DNA of 64,000 nt from Begonia masoniana (taxonomy: Eukaryota > Streptophyta > Magnoliopsida > Cucurbitales > Begoniaceae), in the NCBI GenBank assembly GCA_022432975.1, contig CM039509.1, positions 42,814,209 through 42,878,208 on the forward strand, in the 5' to 3' direction. Under the pieces are notes generated by a model. That model saw only the letters and a list, made by a program, of their open reading frames with translations, was not told where the DNA came from and made no database searches. Within the stretch, counting starts at the first letter, position 1; each line of letters begins with the position of its first letter. Both the position numbers and the translations under genes were made by a program. This document shows, in pieces, positions 23,880-34,777 of the stretch.

Positions 23880-25325
23880 CTTCAGCCTCTCTGACTAGCT
23901 TTTTGTTTGCGGTGACAAAATTTCACTCATATGTACTTCGGGCTACATGTCTAGGTCACTAAACGGATAAATGTAGTGTGAGTACATTTTCATATAAGTC
24001 TCTTGGTGATAGCATTAATTAACATAGATATCTGCTGCAATTCTCATGAAATGCATACACGAAATGACATAGGCACGAGATCCTAGTCAGATCCCACCTA
24101 TAACAGTTGCACACACATCTATGCAAATCAACAACATATTATTCGTTGTCGTTGTTGACCTCAAACCTTGCATCTCTTGAAAAGGTAGAACTCTAATTTT
24201 GGGCCACACATTCTAGCTTTATAAGCTTTTTTCTTATCTTGGGACACAAGACATATGTCGACTCAGCCATCTTTTGCTGTATTTTTACAATCCGAGATAT
24301 CAAGCACTTTCTGATCATCTCGAACATAGTCACTATCGATTTGTCCCTAGCCGATAGTAGAAGTGCATTGAATGACTCACTGAGATCTTTCAAACTCATG
24401 TCGCACTTGGGGATCGATGAGAAAGCATGAGTTTCCCAACAACGCAGAAGAATTTTTTGCAGATATTTGTGCACAGCCTGGTCATCGATAATAAATTTTT
24501 CATTTCTCTATCAAAGTGACAAGTTGTAATTTCCCTTGCTACATTCCAAATTGCATCTTTATACACTTTCCCCCGAAACTTTATCTTAAAATTTGCATAG
24601 ATATGTCAGAGACAGTAGCGCTGATCGGCTAACGGTAATAATTTATCCACAACGAACAACAACCCCTAACATTTGAAGAAACAACATAATTAGAAAAAAA
24701 AAGTTTCGAACATACAAAATGTAAATAAACGCAAATGAATTATACCTTTTATCGATTCGAAATAAATGTTCACTCGTGTTCCATCTCACTGTCTATGTCT
24801 GTCATCAATTGTTTCAGAAACCACTTCCAAGAGTTTTTGCATTATAATTTGACAACTGCAATAACAACACGATAAAATTCATTGTTGTCATTGATGTTTA
24901 TGCCTGTAAGTTACTGTCCTAGATACGAGCCTTTGAGATGACAACCATCTAAATAGATAATTGGTCTATCATACTGAAGCAACCTCATCTTGTAGGCAGT
25001 CATACATATGTATCTTCTTTCAAATACATCCTTATCATCAGCCACCGAATTGCATTGAACACCCATGGTGCTGCCCAAATTCGATCTACGAATTTCTTCT
25101 ATGTTCGACCACAATAACTTGTATTGTTCGTTGCCGAAGTATTCACTCAATTGTCGGGCTTCACTTATTGCCCTTCTAGCAAGACTTGATGTAATATTGA
25201 CATTCAAATAATTTCTCACCGTCTCAAATAATTGAAGAAACGTCTCATGTCAAATGACTTTTGAATTTGTCCAAATAATGATTTGAAACTCATTTTGACG
25301 TAACGTGTCGATTTTGTTGTCGTTT
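23880..25325 (-). pseudogene. MULE B transposase (MuDR type), heavily decayed
   Basis: From 25219 on the minus strand: LNVNITSSLARRAISEARQL, then the start of the MULE DDE domain with IIYLDGCHLKGSYLG near 24930, which includes a catalytic-type Asp. Next comes a segment ending in SWKWFLKQLMTDID (about 24800), a FRGKVYKDAIWNVA segment (about 24560) and a helical C-terminal frame (24474-24193). A SWIM-like Cys/His segment (CVCNCYRWDLTRISC) lies near 24100. Several stops and frame changes separate the pieces. The N-terminal MuDR domain is missing, being truncated at about 25330. The enzyme would cut and transfer transposon ends; this copy cannot. Confidence 0.75.
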
Positions 25326-27334
25326 CATTGTCATCCTCGATCTTGGAAGACTTGATCAGCCGCGCCCATTACATTATTTTTGCTAGAAACTCACGGGGAA
25401 GATGCCTCCAGTGAGATTGTTTTACGCAATGTCAGTTGTTGAAAGGATGGACAATATTTGAACTCAGATTGTGAACTTAGTTCTGAATATATTTGAATTG
25501 GATTTGTTCTTTCTCGGTCAGGAGTGAAAATGTCTCTCAGAATAAAGACGGTGGTGGATAAGTTTGTGCAAGAGCTCAAGGAAACTTTGGATGCTGATAT
25601 TCAAGATTGGATCATGAAGAAGAGGGAGATGCAGAGCTATATTAAAGAACGCAAACTTGAGGTCGCCGAGCGTGAAGCTGTTTGGAAGGCTGAACTCTCA
25701 CGTCGCGAGGTATATCGCGTAGCGCATTTATACCGACTTTGATGATTGTGTTCCAGAAATTTGGGCTTGTTAACATTTCCTTAGAAATGCTTATTCTTGT
25801 CCCCCATTTTAATTATCTTCAGTCGCTTGCTTACTCTTATAAATTTCAAAAGAAATATATTGATCTTGTGTATTTCTGTCTGGTCTAATACTCTTTAAAA
25901 TTGCTAAATGTAATGGTAGATTACTAGTTCCATTGAAAGGCATTCAAATGTGGCATATCTTAACTAAATCCTTTGCATGGTCTTGCCACGTACTTGTTTG
26001 GTCCTGAGAAGCTTCCTTGTCTTATAGTTTAGGTGTTTTATCCGTTTTTGGTTTTATTGCTTGTTGCTTTGTCTGATTCAATGATCAATAATCTCTGGTT
26101 TAAATCTAATTGAAAATGGAAGAGATTTCTAGCTTTCGTTTTATTGGTTCAGAGATGGATGATTCACTAGTAGATTATTTTTCTTTTATATAATCCAGAT
26201 ACGTACCTTGTTTTGAATGTGGGATGAGAGGAAGCCTCCAGCAATGCCTTTCTAGTTTTGATTATCATTTTCACCCATCAACTTTGGTGAAAACCAATCA
26301 ACATGATCCAGCAATGCCTTTCTATTTTGCTTTATATTTTAACTCTTAGGCAAAGACAGCTTCTTCTTCTTTTTTTAGAATTTTTTCTGGATCAAATATT
26401 ATGAGATTTCTTTCCATCCTTATTGTTACATTGTATTTGGAATATTTCTTTTTAGAACATTGGATTCCAAAATAACACGTCATAAGATCACCTAAAATGT
26501 ATGTTCTTTCGATTATTATACCATTTATTTCATATTTGAATATGTGTCAATTTAAATTGCAAATATTCTCTCATGAAATCAAGTGCTGAACCTTTTGTTG
26601 TGCACTGCAAAGAAACACATGCACTAAATTAAGGGTAACCTGCATGCACGCGATAAGATTGCTAGAATCGTGATGATTTTTGTTTCAATGTTGTATTGCT
26701 GTGTGGAATGTCGTGCTACATTGTTGAGATGTGAATTGAAAGGGGTAGTTTGGGAAATAGCACTATGTTGATATGACAAATTTTGTTATGCAACAACAGA
26801 AGAAGCAAGAGGTCTGTGGCTGTGTGTCGAAATATGAGATGAGATATAAATTTCAAGAGAGAGGAAAAGAGGGAAACGACTTTTGATGAATGAATTGACA
26901 TTGCATTCTCTGATAGAGTGTTCCAAGTCTTTAGTATTGTTTCTAAACTTGTGATTAGATTATTAGGAGAATGGAGTCTGTATTCAAGTTCACTACACAA
27001 CATGCATCTATGTATTCTCTTATTTCCTCAACCCAAGGTAGAAATAACCAGAAATGAGAATTCATGAACTCTTACCTATCCACCTCAGAGCATTTATGTT
27101 ATTTTCTTTCCTTTTATTTTTCCATGCCTTTTAGATAAGCACTTCAATATCTGTTCATCGAGTAGGTATGTTTAGAGGTTAGATGCAGTTTCAATGCTTT
27201 TACCAAGGAACTCCGGTTTAGTGTAGAATATCATGTTAGTGTACCTATTGAGTTCAGTTTGTACATTTAGTTATATTTTCCTCATAATTTATTTTATTTT
27301 CATATATGTAAACATTAGTTCTTAGAAAAATGAA

Positions 27335-27517
27335 GGGTAAAGTGCAATTTGGCCCCTACAACTAGGTGAAATGGGCAATTTACACCGTAAACTTGGATAA
27401 TGGGCAAGAACAACCTTAATGTATTGATAATGGGCAATATGGCCCATACTGTCACATTTTCAGTTAAAAAGTCACGTTTTTTTCACATGTCTATTTTTTC
27501 TTCGCGAAATGACCCTA
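27335..27517 (+). repeat. Left terminal inverted repeat of the Pack-MULE
   Basis: About 183 bases that match the reverse complement of 28664-28845 with only scattered differences. Contains several ATGGGCAA words (for example near 27370, 27399 and 27430) that could serve as transposase contact sites (inference). Confidence 0.9.
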
Positions 27518-27549
27518 CCCTTTTCAGTTAAACTCCATAGCTTTCTACT

Positions 27550-28640
27550 TCATTTCTTTGCCCTTGTCACCCTCCACTAACTCCCTCACAAGGTTCTCTA
27601 CTTCATCTCTTTTGATGTTGTTAACGATTTCCAGGCCGACGCCCCATTTGGTGCAGCAGTATCGACAATTGGTCTGCTGCTTGGCGAAGAATGGCCATGA
27701 AATGATCGGTACTCCGCTGCTCAAGCACTCGATCGTGGAGTTCTAACCGCTATGCGTCAAGAACGCATCCACCGATGGATGCTTCAGAACCTCGTCCTGA
27801 CGGCATGAGCTTGCCAACAAGCTTCTCTCTCGGGTTTCCACTATGAATTCAGTTAGCAAAAATGCTAAATTACCGTCGACGAGATCCAGTCTTGTTATCC
27901 ACAGAAATGGCTTCCGGTTGTTGGCTAGTCCCCAAGCAAATTCCACCAGTTGGGAAGGCGTCATCACCGTGATGCTACCAAAATTAACGTACAAAACCGA
28001 ACCTGGTTCGTTGGTGTTGAGCCAATCGATGCACTTTGAATTCTCGCTCCATAGATTGGAGCCCATGTTTCTTAGTTTTGGATCTGTAATTCTGTCTTCC
28101 ATGAGGTGAATTGGACCGACTGGGTAAATTGGGAGGAAGAAGAGAAGAAAGGGCGGTCAAAGATTTATGTTCGAGACCTTCGTAAGTGTTCATAATAATT
28201 GCAGAAGCCTTCGGAATCCTCTCTACTTCTCCTAAGACAAAGTTGAGCATAATATCATTAATATCCGTAGTTCTGATGAAGCTCGGAAAATCTCTCATTC
28301 GCATATTCTTCATTCCTGCAATCCCATCCACAATAATTTCCATGAGCAAGTATTATGGAAAAACTCCATGAGCATCAGCAAATCATGGTTATGATACCTT
28401 TGAGAGGGATTAAACCCCGTTGCATAAGCATAGGATAATGTAGATATCCCAAGAACCCGCAAGCGCTAGCAGTCCACAAAAGAGCGACGGGAATGTTTAG
28501 CTTTTCAGCAGCTTCTACAGCAAAAGTCATGACCCCATCGGTGATAATACGAGAAACATGAGGGGAAGAAGAAGAGGCATCGAGCTTGACGGTAGAGTGG
28601 AAAGAGAGCGACGGAGAGAATGAGGGAAGGAGAGAGAAAC
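27550..28640 (-). pseudogene. Captured UGT85-type glycosyltransferase fragment
   Basis: Family-1 UDP-glycosyltransferase sequence on the minus strand. N-terminal part at about 28590-28400 (VSRIITDGVMTFAVEAAEKL, then LLWTASACGFLGYLHY); middle at 28349-28140 (GMKNMRMRDFPSFIRTTD); C-terminal half at 28102-27743 (VLYVNFGSITVMTPSQLVEF). The PSPG sugar-nucleotide box covers about 27815-27680; its first Trp is Ser, and a stop stands where the Trp after HSG is expected. A frameshift lies near 28110. Roughly the first hundred residues, with the catalytic His, are absent. Intact homologues glucosylate small molecules using UDP-glucose; this fragment is non-functional. Confidence 0.87.
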
Positions 28641-28663
28641 CAAGGTGAATGGAGAAGAGGGCA

Positions 28664-28845
28664 AGGGCATTTCGGGAAGAAAAAATAGACATGTGAAAAA
28701 AACGTGATTTTTTAACTGAAAATGTGACGGTATGGGCCATATTGCCCATTATCAATACATTAAGGTTGTTCTTGCCCATTATCCAAGTTTACGGTGTAAA
28801 TTACTCATTTCATCTTAATTGTAAGGGCCAAATTGCACTTTACCC
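28664..28845 (-). repeat. Right terminal inverted repeat of the Pack-MULE
   Basis: Inverted copy of 27335-27517; ends ...TTGCACTTTACCC immediately before the 9-bp duplication. Confidence 0.9.
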
Positions 28846-29285
28846 AAAAATGAAATAGCAAAAATTATTTCACTGTCATCATCTCTTTCTCTCTCTTTGC
28901 AGCCACTCTCATCGTCTCATTTCTCCTCTTTTAGTTTACCAGTCACTTCTGTTCCTTCCAGCCTCGCCATATTGTAACGTATCAAACAACAACTGAATGA
29001 AATTGGAAAATAATTTGTTGGTAGGCGTCTTTTATAGGAAACTTACATCTTAGAGACTTTGTTACAGTAAAAAAGGAGAATATATAAACTAAAAATATAT
29101 ATTAACTTATAATTGCTGACAGAGTTAGCGAGACAAAAAGCAAGGCTAAAGATGAAGAAAGAGAACCTGGAAAAAGAAGAGAGTGTGCTCAGGGAACTGC
29201 TTCAAGCCAAGACAATCAAGACGGAGCTCTAGAGATCACTATCAGTGATGAGAAGTATCGTTGCCTCAGGCCTTTATTTTTTCTT

Positions 29286-30409
29286 TTAAGTTACTTAATT
29301 AATCATTATTAATATTTACGGTTAATATTAATTGACAGTCAGTTGATAGTTGATGGGGAAGAAAAAAAAGAAGACTCCAAGCCACACCCTAAATAGGACT
29401 CGCGACACAACGTGGAACGACCTGACTCGAAAAAGACTAGATCGTTTGACTTTTAATACCAAATTTCACCAATCGCAGTAGAATGTTTACAAATTAATAT
29501 GAAGCTAGGGCCCGAAACACAATGGATTAAACAGGTTCAACAAATGACACTAGATAATGTGATGATATATGTCCAAATAATATAACACATGTGAATTAAA
29601 TACAATAAAGTTTATACATCCTTAGTAGTGTCTAACCTTAAAAATTCAAAATAAGTCCTCAAGAAGAAAGTTATTAAAATAAGAAATTCCTGCAAGGTGA
29701 CTGTTCCCATGCCAATAATTAGAATTCTTCTTAATTTGACCCTGAAAAAAAAAATAATAGTCGTTTGGGGTAAGTCGACTAAATTCAATAGGGGTAGTGT
29801 TTATTTCTGACAGCAATAAAATATGTATGCTTATACTCAATAATTGATAGCATTTTATAAAAGAAATTAAAAGAAAATGTAGTCGAACACAACAAATTTG
29901 TTCATGATTTAAAAACTTCAACATTTGACGGTCGCACGCCATGATTTAAAAACATTGACGCTCGGCAATTGTAGCCGCATAAATACTCTTATCAGGCAAG
30001 TTTAGGGTTTTTCGCTCAAGAGCACGACTCATTCAGCTATCCTATCATTCAGCTATCCTATCATTCAGCTATCCTATTTACCTCTAATTTGATCTTCTTC
30101 CTAGTCAAGGTTGAAAACATAGACCTCAATTTTTGTCTCTGAAAATTCTCTAGAGGAAACCTTCTATCTGTGGAGAAATTATCTCCTTTTCTGTGGGGAA
30201 ATTCTTCATGGATTGGGTGAAGAGAGACGACGACGATGTCCCACCGTAGTTTAGTTTATGTTTGTACTTTAGTTTATGCTATGAGTATTATGATTGTACT
30301 TTAGTTTATGTTCGTCATTTAGTTTATGTTATGCGGTGTATGATTGTAATTTTATGACTATATTTGAGTGATACTTAATTATCTGGAGCTGGCTGTTAGT
30401 TATAAAATA
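29286..30409. other. AT-rich intergenic sequence, no gene seen
   Basis: No supported coding region. Open frames (for example 29646-29942, minus) are short and without motifs. Contains a perfect 16-bp triple repeat at 30030-30077 and a run of TTTAGTTTATG words at 30248-30330. Confidence 0.5.
30030..30077. repeat. Three perfect 16-bp tandem copies
   Basis: The unit CATTCAGCTATCCTAT is repeated three times without mismatch, followed by TTACC. Confidence 0.97.
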
Positions 30410-30463
30410 GGTTACCCGAATTTGATTTACGAATTTCTTTTGCATACGACCACAATAGCTTGT

Positions 30464-31751
30464 TGATGGATAACGACCTAAAAATGAGCAAGTTATCACC
30501 CAAAGAGTAAGGGTTGCTCACTGATCGGCTAACCCGAGAGCAATAAAATGTATGAGCAGAAATGAAAAGGTTAAAGTGCTCGAAATGAAACAATTTCTTC
30601 AGACAAAATGAAGGTAAGAGATGGAAGATGAAGTACGTGTGAAGTGATGATAGTGTTCTATGAAGAAAAATAAAGAAAATGATAAAACCCTGAACTGGCC
30701 GATAGAGGTATTAGGTTACCTCTCGGCTAATGCTTCTTCCAAGGAAGAAGACCAGTCTTTAGGAATGGTGTGACCTTCTCTTATGATTCCAGCACCAAGA
30801 TGACTTGGAATAGAGTAAGGAGTAAGAGCTTTCAAGCCACCACATGCTTGGAAGCAATAGAGGTTCTCTCTAATCGGTTTAAGCAAACCGATACCTTACC
30901 CTGGCACCAACCTAGGTAGAATTCCAATAGCACCAACCCTTGGAAGATTCTTCACCAAGACAACCTTGTCTTAATAAAAATACTTCAATAGATTAATTTG
31001 GCAAAAGACCCATACAATGGCCAAGTGTCATGCTTAAATAGAGATCCTAGGGTAGCTAGGGTTTTGCAAGTTTGAATGTGAACCGTTGGATGAGTGTGAT
31101 GATAGGCGGCCAAGATGATTTATGCTTGTGCTTCATCCAATGGTGAGGCTTCCTCCCTTGCAAATGTCATCAAGCATCCTCCTTGTGCCACGTCATCAAT
31201 CCTTGTGAGTACTACCTCTTGTCCTTGCTTCTTCATCCAATGGTGATGCTTCCTCCCTTGCAAATGTCATTATGTGCCCTCCTTGTGCCACATCATCAAT
31301 CCTTGTGTCCACTACCAATTGTTCTTTGTGTGCTTCTTCTCCCTTTTGTCTTCTAATGGATTGGGCCTCCCACATCAAGATGGTTCACTTTAACCCAAAT
31401 TAGCTACCCACCATACAACTCTAAGAGCTAATGGTTTTTGACAAAACATAAAATAAAACTAATGTTTGTTTAAAGAAAACCAACAGAAAATAAATTACAA
31501 GATTTGTTTCCGGGAAGACAAATTCCCGCTTCTGTTAATCCAGCCGATTCGTTTCATCCCGTGCATCCAAAATGAGAGTATGAAGAGGTCGATCCTTGTC
31601 TTGAGAGCTAGGTGTCCATTCCAAGCCTTCAAAGGTTCCATCATCTACAAAAGAAATAAACTCATTAGCAAACAAGTTAAAATCATTATGGGCCTTGGTT
31701 ATGGATTGGGCTTTGGTTTGGGACCTAGTAATGGGCCTATAGGGCACATCA
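30464..31751 (-). repeat. Solo LTR of a CRM-like chromovirus
   Basis: 1,288 bases, TGATGTGCCC to ATCCATCA on the minus strand, flanked by perfect 5-bp duplications CTTGT (30459-30463 and 31752-31756) with MULE sequence on both sides. The first 220 bases encode, on the minus strand, a piece like the CRM-like pol C-terminus (RPITRSQTKAQ..., then FVDDGTFEGLEW), comparable to the pol end overlapping the LTR at 50741-50967. It contains a TATA-like CTATTTAAGCATGACA (31026-31041, minus). Internal sequence was lost by LTR-LTR recombination (known mechanism, inferred here). Confidence 0.85.
31131..31308. repeat. Tandem duplication inside the solo LTR
   Basis: Two copies of a segment of about 77 bases, from CTTCATCCAATGGTGA to TCAATCCTTGTG, start at 31131 and 31231. 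They differ at a few sites. Confidence 0.9.
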
Positions 31752-32540
31752 CTTGTATTGTTCATCGCCCTTCCCATCATTAAGTTTTCGTACTTCGCTT
31801 CTTGCTCTTCTGGTAAGACTTTGTGTAATGTTGACATTCAAATCCTTCCTCACTGTCGATAATGAACAAAATTTCCCACGTAAGTTGACTTTTGAACCTA
31901 TCCAAATAATGATTTGCCACCTATTTTGCAGTAGCGTGTCGATTCTCAATTTTTCTTGAACAATTGTGACAATCGTTAAAACTTTTTATTTGAAAGGTAA
32001 GCTCATTTGGCATCTTCGAACCATGCAGTCGCCAATCACATCTGTCTTCACATACTGCCGTCAGTCGTCGAGATTCACTTTTAATGAATTTGATCGCATA
32101 ATCATTATTCAAAGCATATTCTACTATTTCTTCTCTAATTGCCTTTAAAGAACTATATTTTTCCTATATAAAATCTCATCAAAATTTCTTCCCTTATCGG
32201 TATATTTTCCACTTCATCATCCTCCGAGTCGACCAATTTTCGAAGCTCATCGTCTAGAGTTTTCGACGTCCATTGCACCTATATTTCTTCATTATGTTCA
32301 AGATGATCGAATGCTCGAAGATCACTATATATGGGTGTGGAGTACAAATACCAGTCCATATTAGCATCACAAGTTGTTGTTTTGTTTAAATCAACTGATC
32401 TACTCGAATCAGAATCTATCGATGTCGCTAATATAGAGAAAATTTGCCAGAGTAAGAAAGAGTAGAGGTTCGAGGGTTTTTTTTTTGTCAGCAGGGGGTG
32501 AGAACAGGGTGTTTTCTTATATAGTGTCAGAGATCGGCCT

Positions 32541-33265
32541 CCCGTTCTCAGGCAAAATAATTGAGATCGTGGGGCCATTTCAGAGCGGCGACCCCTCGTT
32601 CTCAATCTAACCAAAAAGTTAAGGCCAACAACGGGGGACCGATCCGAGGCGATAACCTCCCGTTCCCGAAAACCTTGAAAAGGGAGAGGCATAGAATGGG
32701 TGCCGATCCGAGGCGGTGACCCTATTCTCAAATCACGTTCAGTGCACGTTGAATGGGGATCTTCATGCCCCACCTCGACCCCCCGTTCTCAGAAAAAATA
32801 ATCGAGATCGGGGGGTCGTTTCGGGGCGGTGACCCCCTATTGTCAGTCTTACCAAAAAGTTAGGGCCAACAACAGGGGGGCCGATCTGAGGCGATGACCT
32901 CTTGTTCCCGAAAACCTTGAAAAGGGAGAGGCATAAAATGGGGGGCCGATCCGAGGGCGGTGACTCTATTCGCGAATCACATGCGGTACACGTTGAACAG
33001 GGGTCTCCACTCCCCATATCGACCCCATTCTCAGGCAAAATAATTGAGATCGGGGGGCCGTTTCAGGGCGGCAACCGTCCGTTCTCAATCTTACAAAAAA
33101 GTTTGGGCCAACGACGGGCGGCTGATCCGGGGCAGTGACCCCCCGTTCTCGAGAACCTTGAAAATTAAAAGGCATATAATAGGGGGCCGATCCAGAGCGG
33201 TGTCCTCCTGATATCAAATCACGTGCGATGCACGTTGAACAGGAGGTCTCCACCATTTACATCGA
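32541..33265. repeat. Tandem array, three copies of about 241 bp, at MULE A end
   Basis: The anchor CCCGTTCTCA (one copy CCCATTCTCA) lies at 32541, 32782 and 33024. Each unit contains AATAATTGAGATCG, a GGGCCGTTTC region, CCAACAACGGGGG, ACCTTGAAAAGGGAG and a GCACGTTGAACAGG end. Units are GC-rich and open on the minus strand, so repetitive reading frames appear, but no known protein. The region lies upstream of the transposase and may be a subterminal regulatory or binding array (inference). Confidence 0.9.
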
Positions 33266-33369
33266 CCCTCCGATCTAATATATCTAGTATCATGTAAGCA
33301 CTGGACAGATCAGGGAGCCATTCAATTTAGATCGGATCCCCAATCTATGCAAAAATTGAAAACGGGGGG

Positions 33370-34762
33370 TGACGTGCCTCGAGTTGCATGCAAAAAGAAA
33401 TTTAACAAATTCCCTTACATTATCTAAGCTTTCTACTTATTACGTGTTCTCTCTTTTTGTAGGAATATTTTTGAGGAAAGAATGCACTTGGAGCAAATGG
33501 AAGAAGTCACCAAGTGGCCTATGGGAATTTGTCTTCCCGGCCGGTTAAATGTGTAATTTTATTTTAAAACTAATTGGCATACATTAGCCTTTTTGTAAGG
33601 ATATTTTATAATTACATTTCATGCATTAGGTTGTGTGGTTAGGGTTAGATGAATGTTGGTGGATTATGGGTTGAAGAAAATCCAATAAAAGTCAAAGGAA
33701 AAGGCCTCCACAAATCGAGCCCAAAGAAATACTTGGCCCAAAGAAGAGCCCACATCCAAAGGTATGATTTTGCAGGTACATATATGGGTGGAAGTATGGA
33801 TTGATGAGTTGGCAAAATCTCAACCAATGGCTAAGTTTTGGCTCAGCCCAAATCACCACCGCACAGCTGGAGGCGCGCCAGCAGACGCTGAAGCGCGGGC
33901 AGGCGCGATCCTGCTCTGGCACTGAGGTGGCGCGCCAGGGGTGGCCAGTGGGGCATGCACGGCTTGCTGACGGGGGCGCGTACTGTTCGTTGATTGGCGC
34001 GCGCGCGCACAGCTTGCACCATCTCGGCCATTCATCAATTTTCTTCAAATCCAATAGTCCAAATTCATTCTTTCCAAACCCCAATCCACCTAGGTTGTCT
34101 ATTTAAGCATGACATTGGTGTTTGTACCCAATTTTTGCTAATTTATAAAATACCTCTTTCTCTCTTCTAAGGTGGTTACCCTTTGGAGTTTTTCCTTGGT
34201 TCTTTGACCCAAGTGGAGTAGCCCTCCATTACTAACCTAGCTTGGGTTGCTAGGATAGCTCTTATCTTTTCCCTCGCCTCTCCATTGGGAGTAGGAGTTG
34301 AGGAAGAAAACCTAGGCCTACGGTGGTCGTTTTTCCTCCGGGAAAATGGTTCACTCGAGAGCGTAAAACATAAGATAGCTCTACGAGTCCGCCAAGGGTA
34401 ATTCCTTTACTTTCATTTCCGTCTTCATTTCACACACTTTCACCTTTAATTTCGGCCACATTTCCACGCACTCCACCATTTACTTTTATTGCAATTTTTC
34501 TTCTCTTTATTACATTTCATGTCTTCACCATTTCATACACTACTTTCTCCATCTTTCTCTTCAATTTTCTTTATATTTCATACCCTCATCTTGCATACAT
34601 CTCTCGGCCATTGATAGCACACACCCTCACCTCCTAATTTTCTTTGCATTTTATTGTCATATTATCCTCATTTTCGGTCATTTACACAATCACACATCCG
34701 AGCACAATTTTGCATATCTTTGTGGGTTTCACACGGATCCTTCTCTAGGGGATCTCGTGTCA
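33370..34762 (+). repeat. 5' LTR of the gag-only element
   Basis: 1,393 bases from TGACGTGCC to GTGTCA. Matches the 3' LTR along its length; the clearest differences are around 33900-34010 in a GCGCGC-rich, indel-prone segment. A TATA-like CTATTTAAGCATGACA is at 34099-34114. Confidence 0.9.
34099..34114 (+). promoter_or_regulatory. Probable core promoter in the gag-only LTR
   Basis: CTATTTAAGCATGACA, repeated at 39493-39508 in the other LTR. The same 16 bases occur on the minus strand of the CRM-like solo LTR (31026-31041), arguing for a conserved TATA-type element. Confidence 0.5.
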
Positions 34763-34764
34763 AG

Positions 34765-34777
34765 TGGTATCAGAGCC
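34765..34777 (+). promoter_or_regulatory. Primer-binding site, initiator tRNA-Met
   Basis: TGGTATCAGAGCC starts two bases after the 5' LTR end and matches the standard plant initiator-Met PBS exactly. Confidence 0.92.

Larger units (their letters stand above)
21481..25330. mobile_element. Mutator-like element B, decayed, two convergent ORFs
   Basis: A minus-strand MULE transposase remnant (about 25325-23880) faces a plus-strand second ORF remnant (21939-23127). The left end is GC-rich with short palindromes (21485-21770). The right end is truncated at about 25330: alignment with MULE A (31850-31970) stops there, and host sequence of the coiled-coil gene follows. Terminal inverted repeats and TSD cannot be assigned, so the outer limits are approximate. 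Confidence 0.6.
27335..28845. mobile_element. Pack-MULE (1,511 bp) with captured UGT sequence
   Basis: Long terminal inverted repeats of about 180 bases begin GGGTAAAGTGCAATTTGGCC at both ends. A perfect 9-bp target duplication AAAAATGAA lies at 27326-27334 and 28846-28854, the size diagnostic of the Mutator superfamily. There is no transposase; the inside is a UGT85-like gene fragment on the minus strand. It sits in the intron of the coiled-coil gene. Confidence 0.93.
25522..29285 (+). pseudogene. Host coiled-coil protein gene, two exons, C-terminal frameshift
   Basis: Exon A (25522-25709) follows a CAG acceptor and encodes a charged helix (IKTVVDKFVQELKETLDADI, EMQSYIKERKLEVAERE) ending SRRE at a GT donor, phase 0. 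Exon B starts at 29125 after an AG and reads LARQKARLKMKKENLEKEES in the matching phase, so the two join as one coiled coil. In exon B the frame shifts near 29190. Beyond it, the alternative frame (SQDNQDGALEITISDEKYRC) looks more like the original C-terminus, so one base seems to have been lost. I recognise this as a conserved plant coiled-coil protein type but cannot name it. The 5' exons are not visible; MULE B truncates that side. The 3.4-kb intron holds a Pack-MULE. Confidence 0.55.
30410..32430 (-). pseudogene. MULE A transposase, N-terminal half, split by solo LTR
   Basis: The minus strand runs from an acidic N-terminus near 32430 through a MuDR-type N-terminal domain (AIKFIKSESRRLTAVCEDRC, then CDWRLHGSKMP near 32040) to DLNVNITQSLTRRARSEVRK at about 31845. 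The frame ends in the solo LTR at 31751; the next homologous bases are at 30458-30410. The DDE domain and C-terminus are missing. Stops and shifts are present (for example near 32280 and 32150). Confidence 0.65.
30410..33369 (-). mobile_element. Mutator-like element A, truncated and interrupted
   Basis: Minus-strand MULE transposase N-terminus (32430-31757, continued at 30458-30410) preceded by a tandem-repeat region (32541-33265). It matches MULE B in the LNVNIT...ARR...EQYK segment and beyond. A solo LTR splits it at 30464-31751, and a gag-only retroelement truncates its right side at 33370. The left end at 30410 is where similarity to MULE B stops. No TIR or TSD found. Confidence 0.6.

Noticed and set aside
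27743..28779. A functional glycosyltransferase gene
   Set aside because: N-terminus absent, frameshift near 28110, stop and lost Trp in the PSPG box, and enclosure by Pack-MULE TIRs.
30030..30077. CRISPR-like short repeats
   Set aside because: Three direct 16-bp copies without spacers in plant nuclear DNA; a plain tandem repeat.
32279..33256. Repetitive protein-like frames on the minus strand
   Set aside because: They come from the 241-bp tandem array, vary in frame between units, and match no family known to me.
33801..34106. 101-codon frame in the gag-only LTR (also at 39170-39478)
   Set aside because: Lies in the GCGCGC-rich, indel-prone LTR segment; the two LTR copies give different frames, so no coding constraint.
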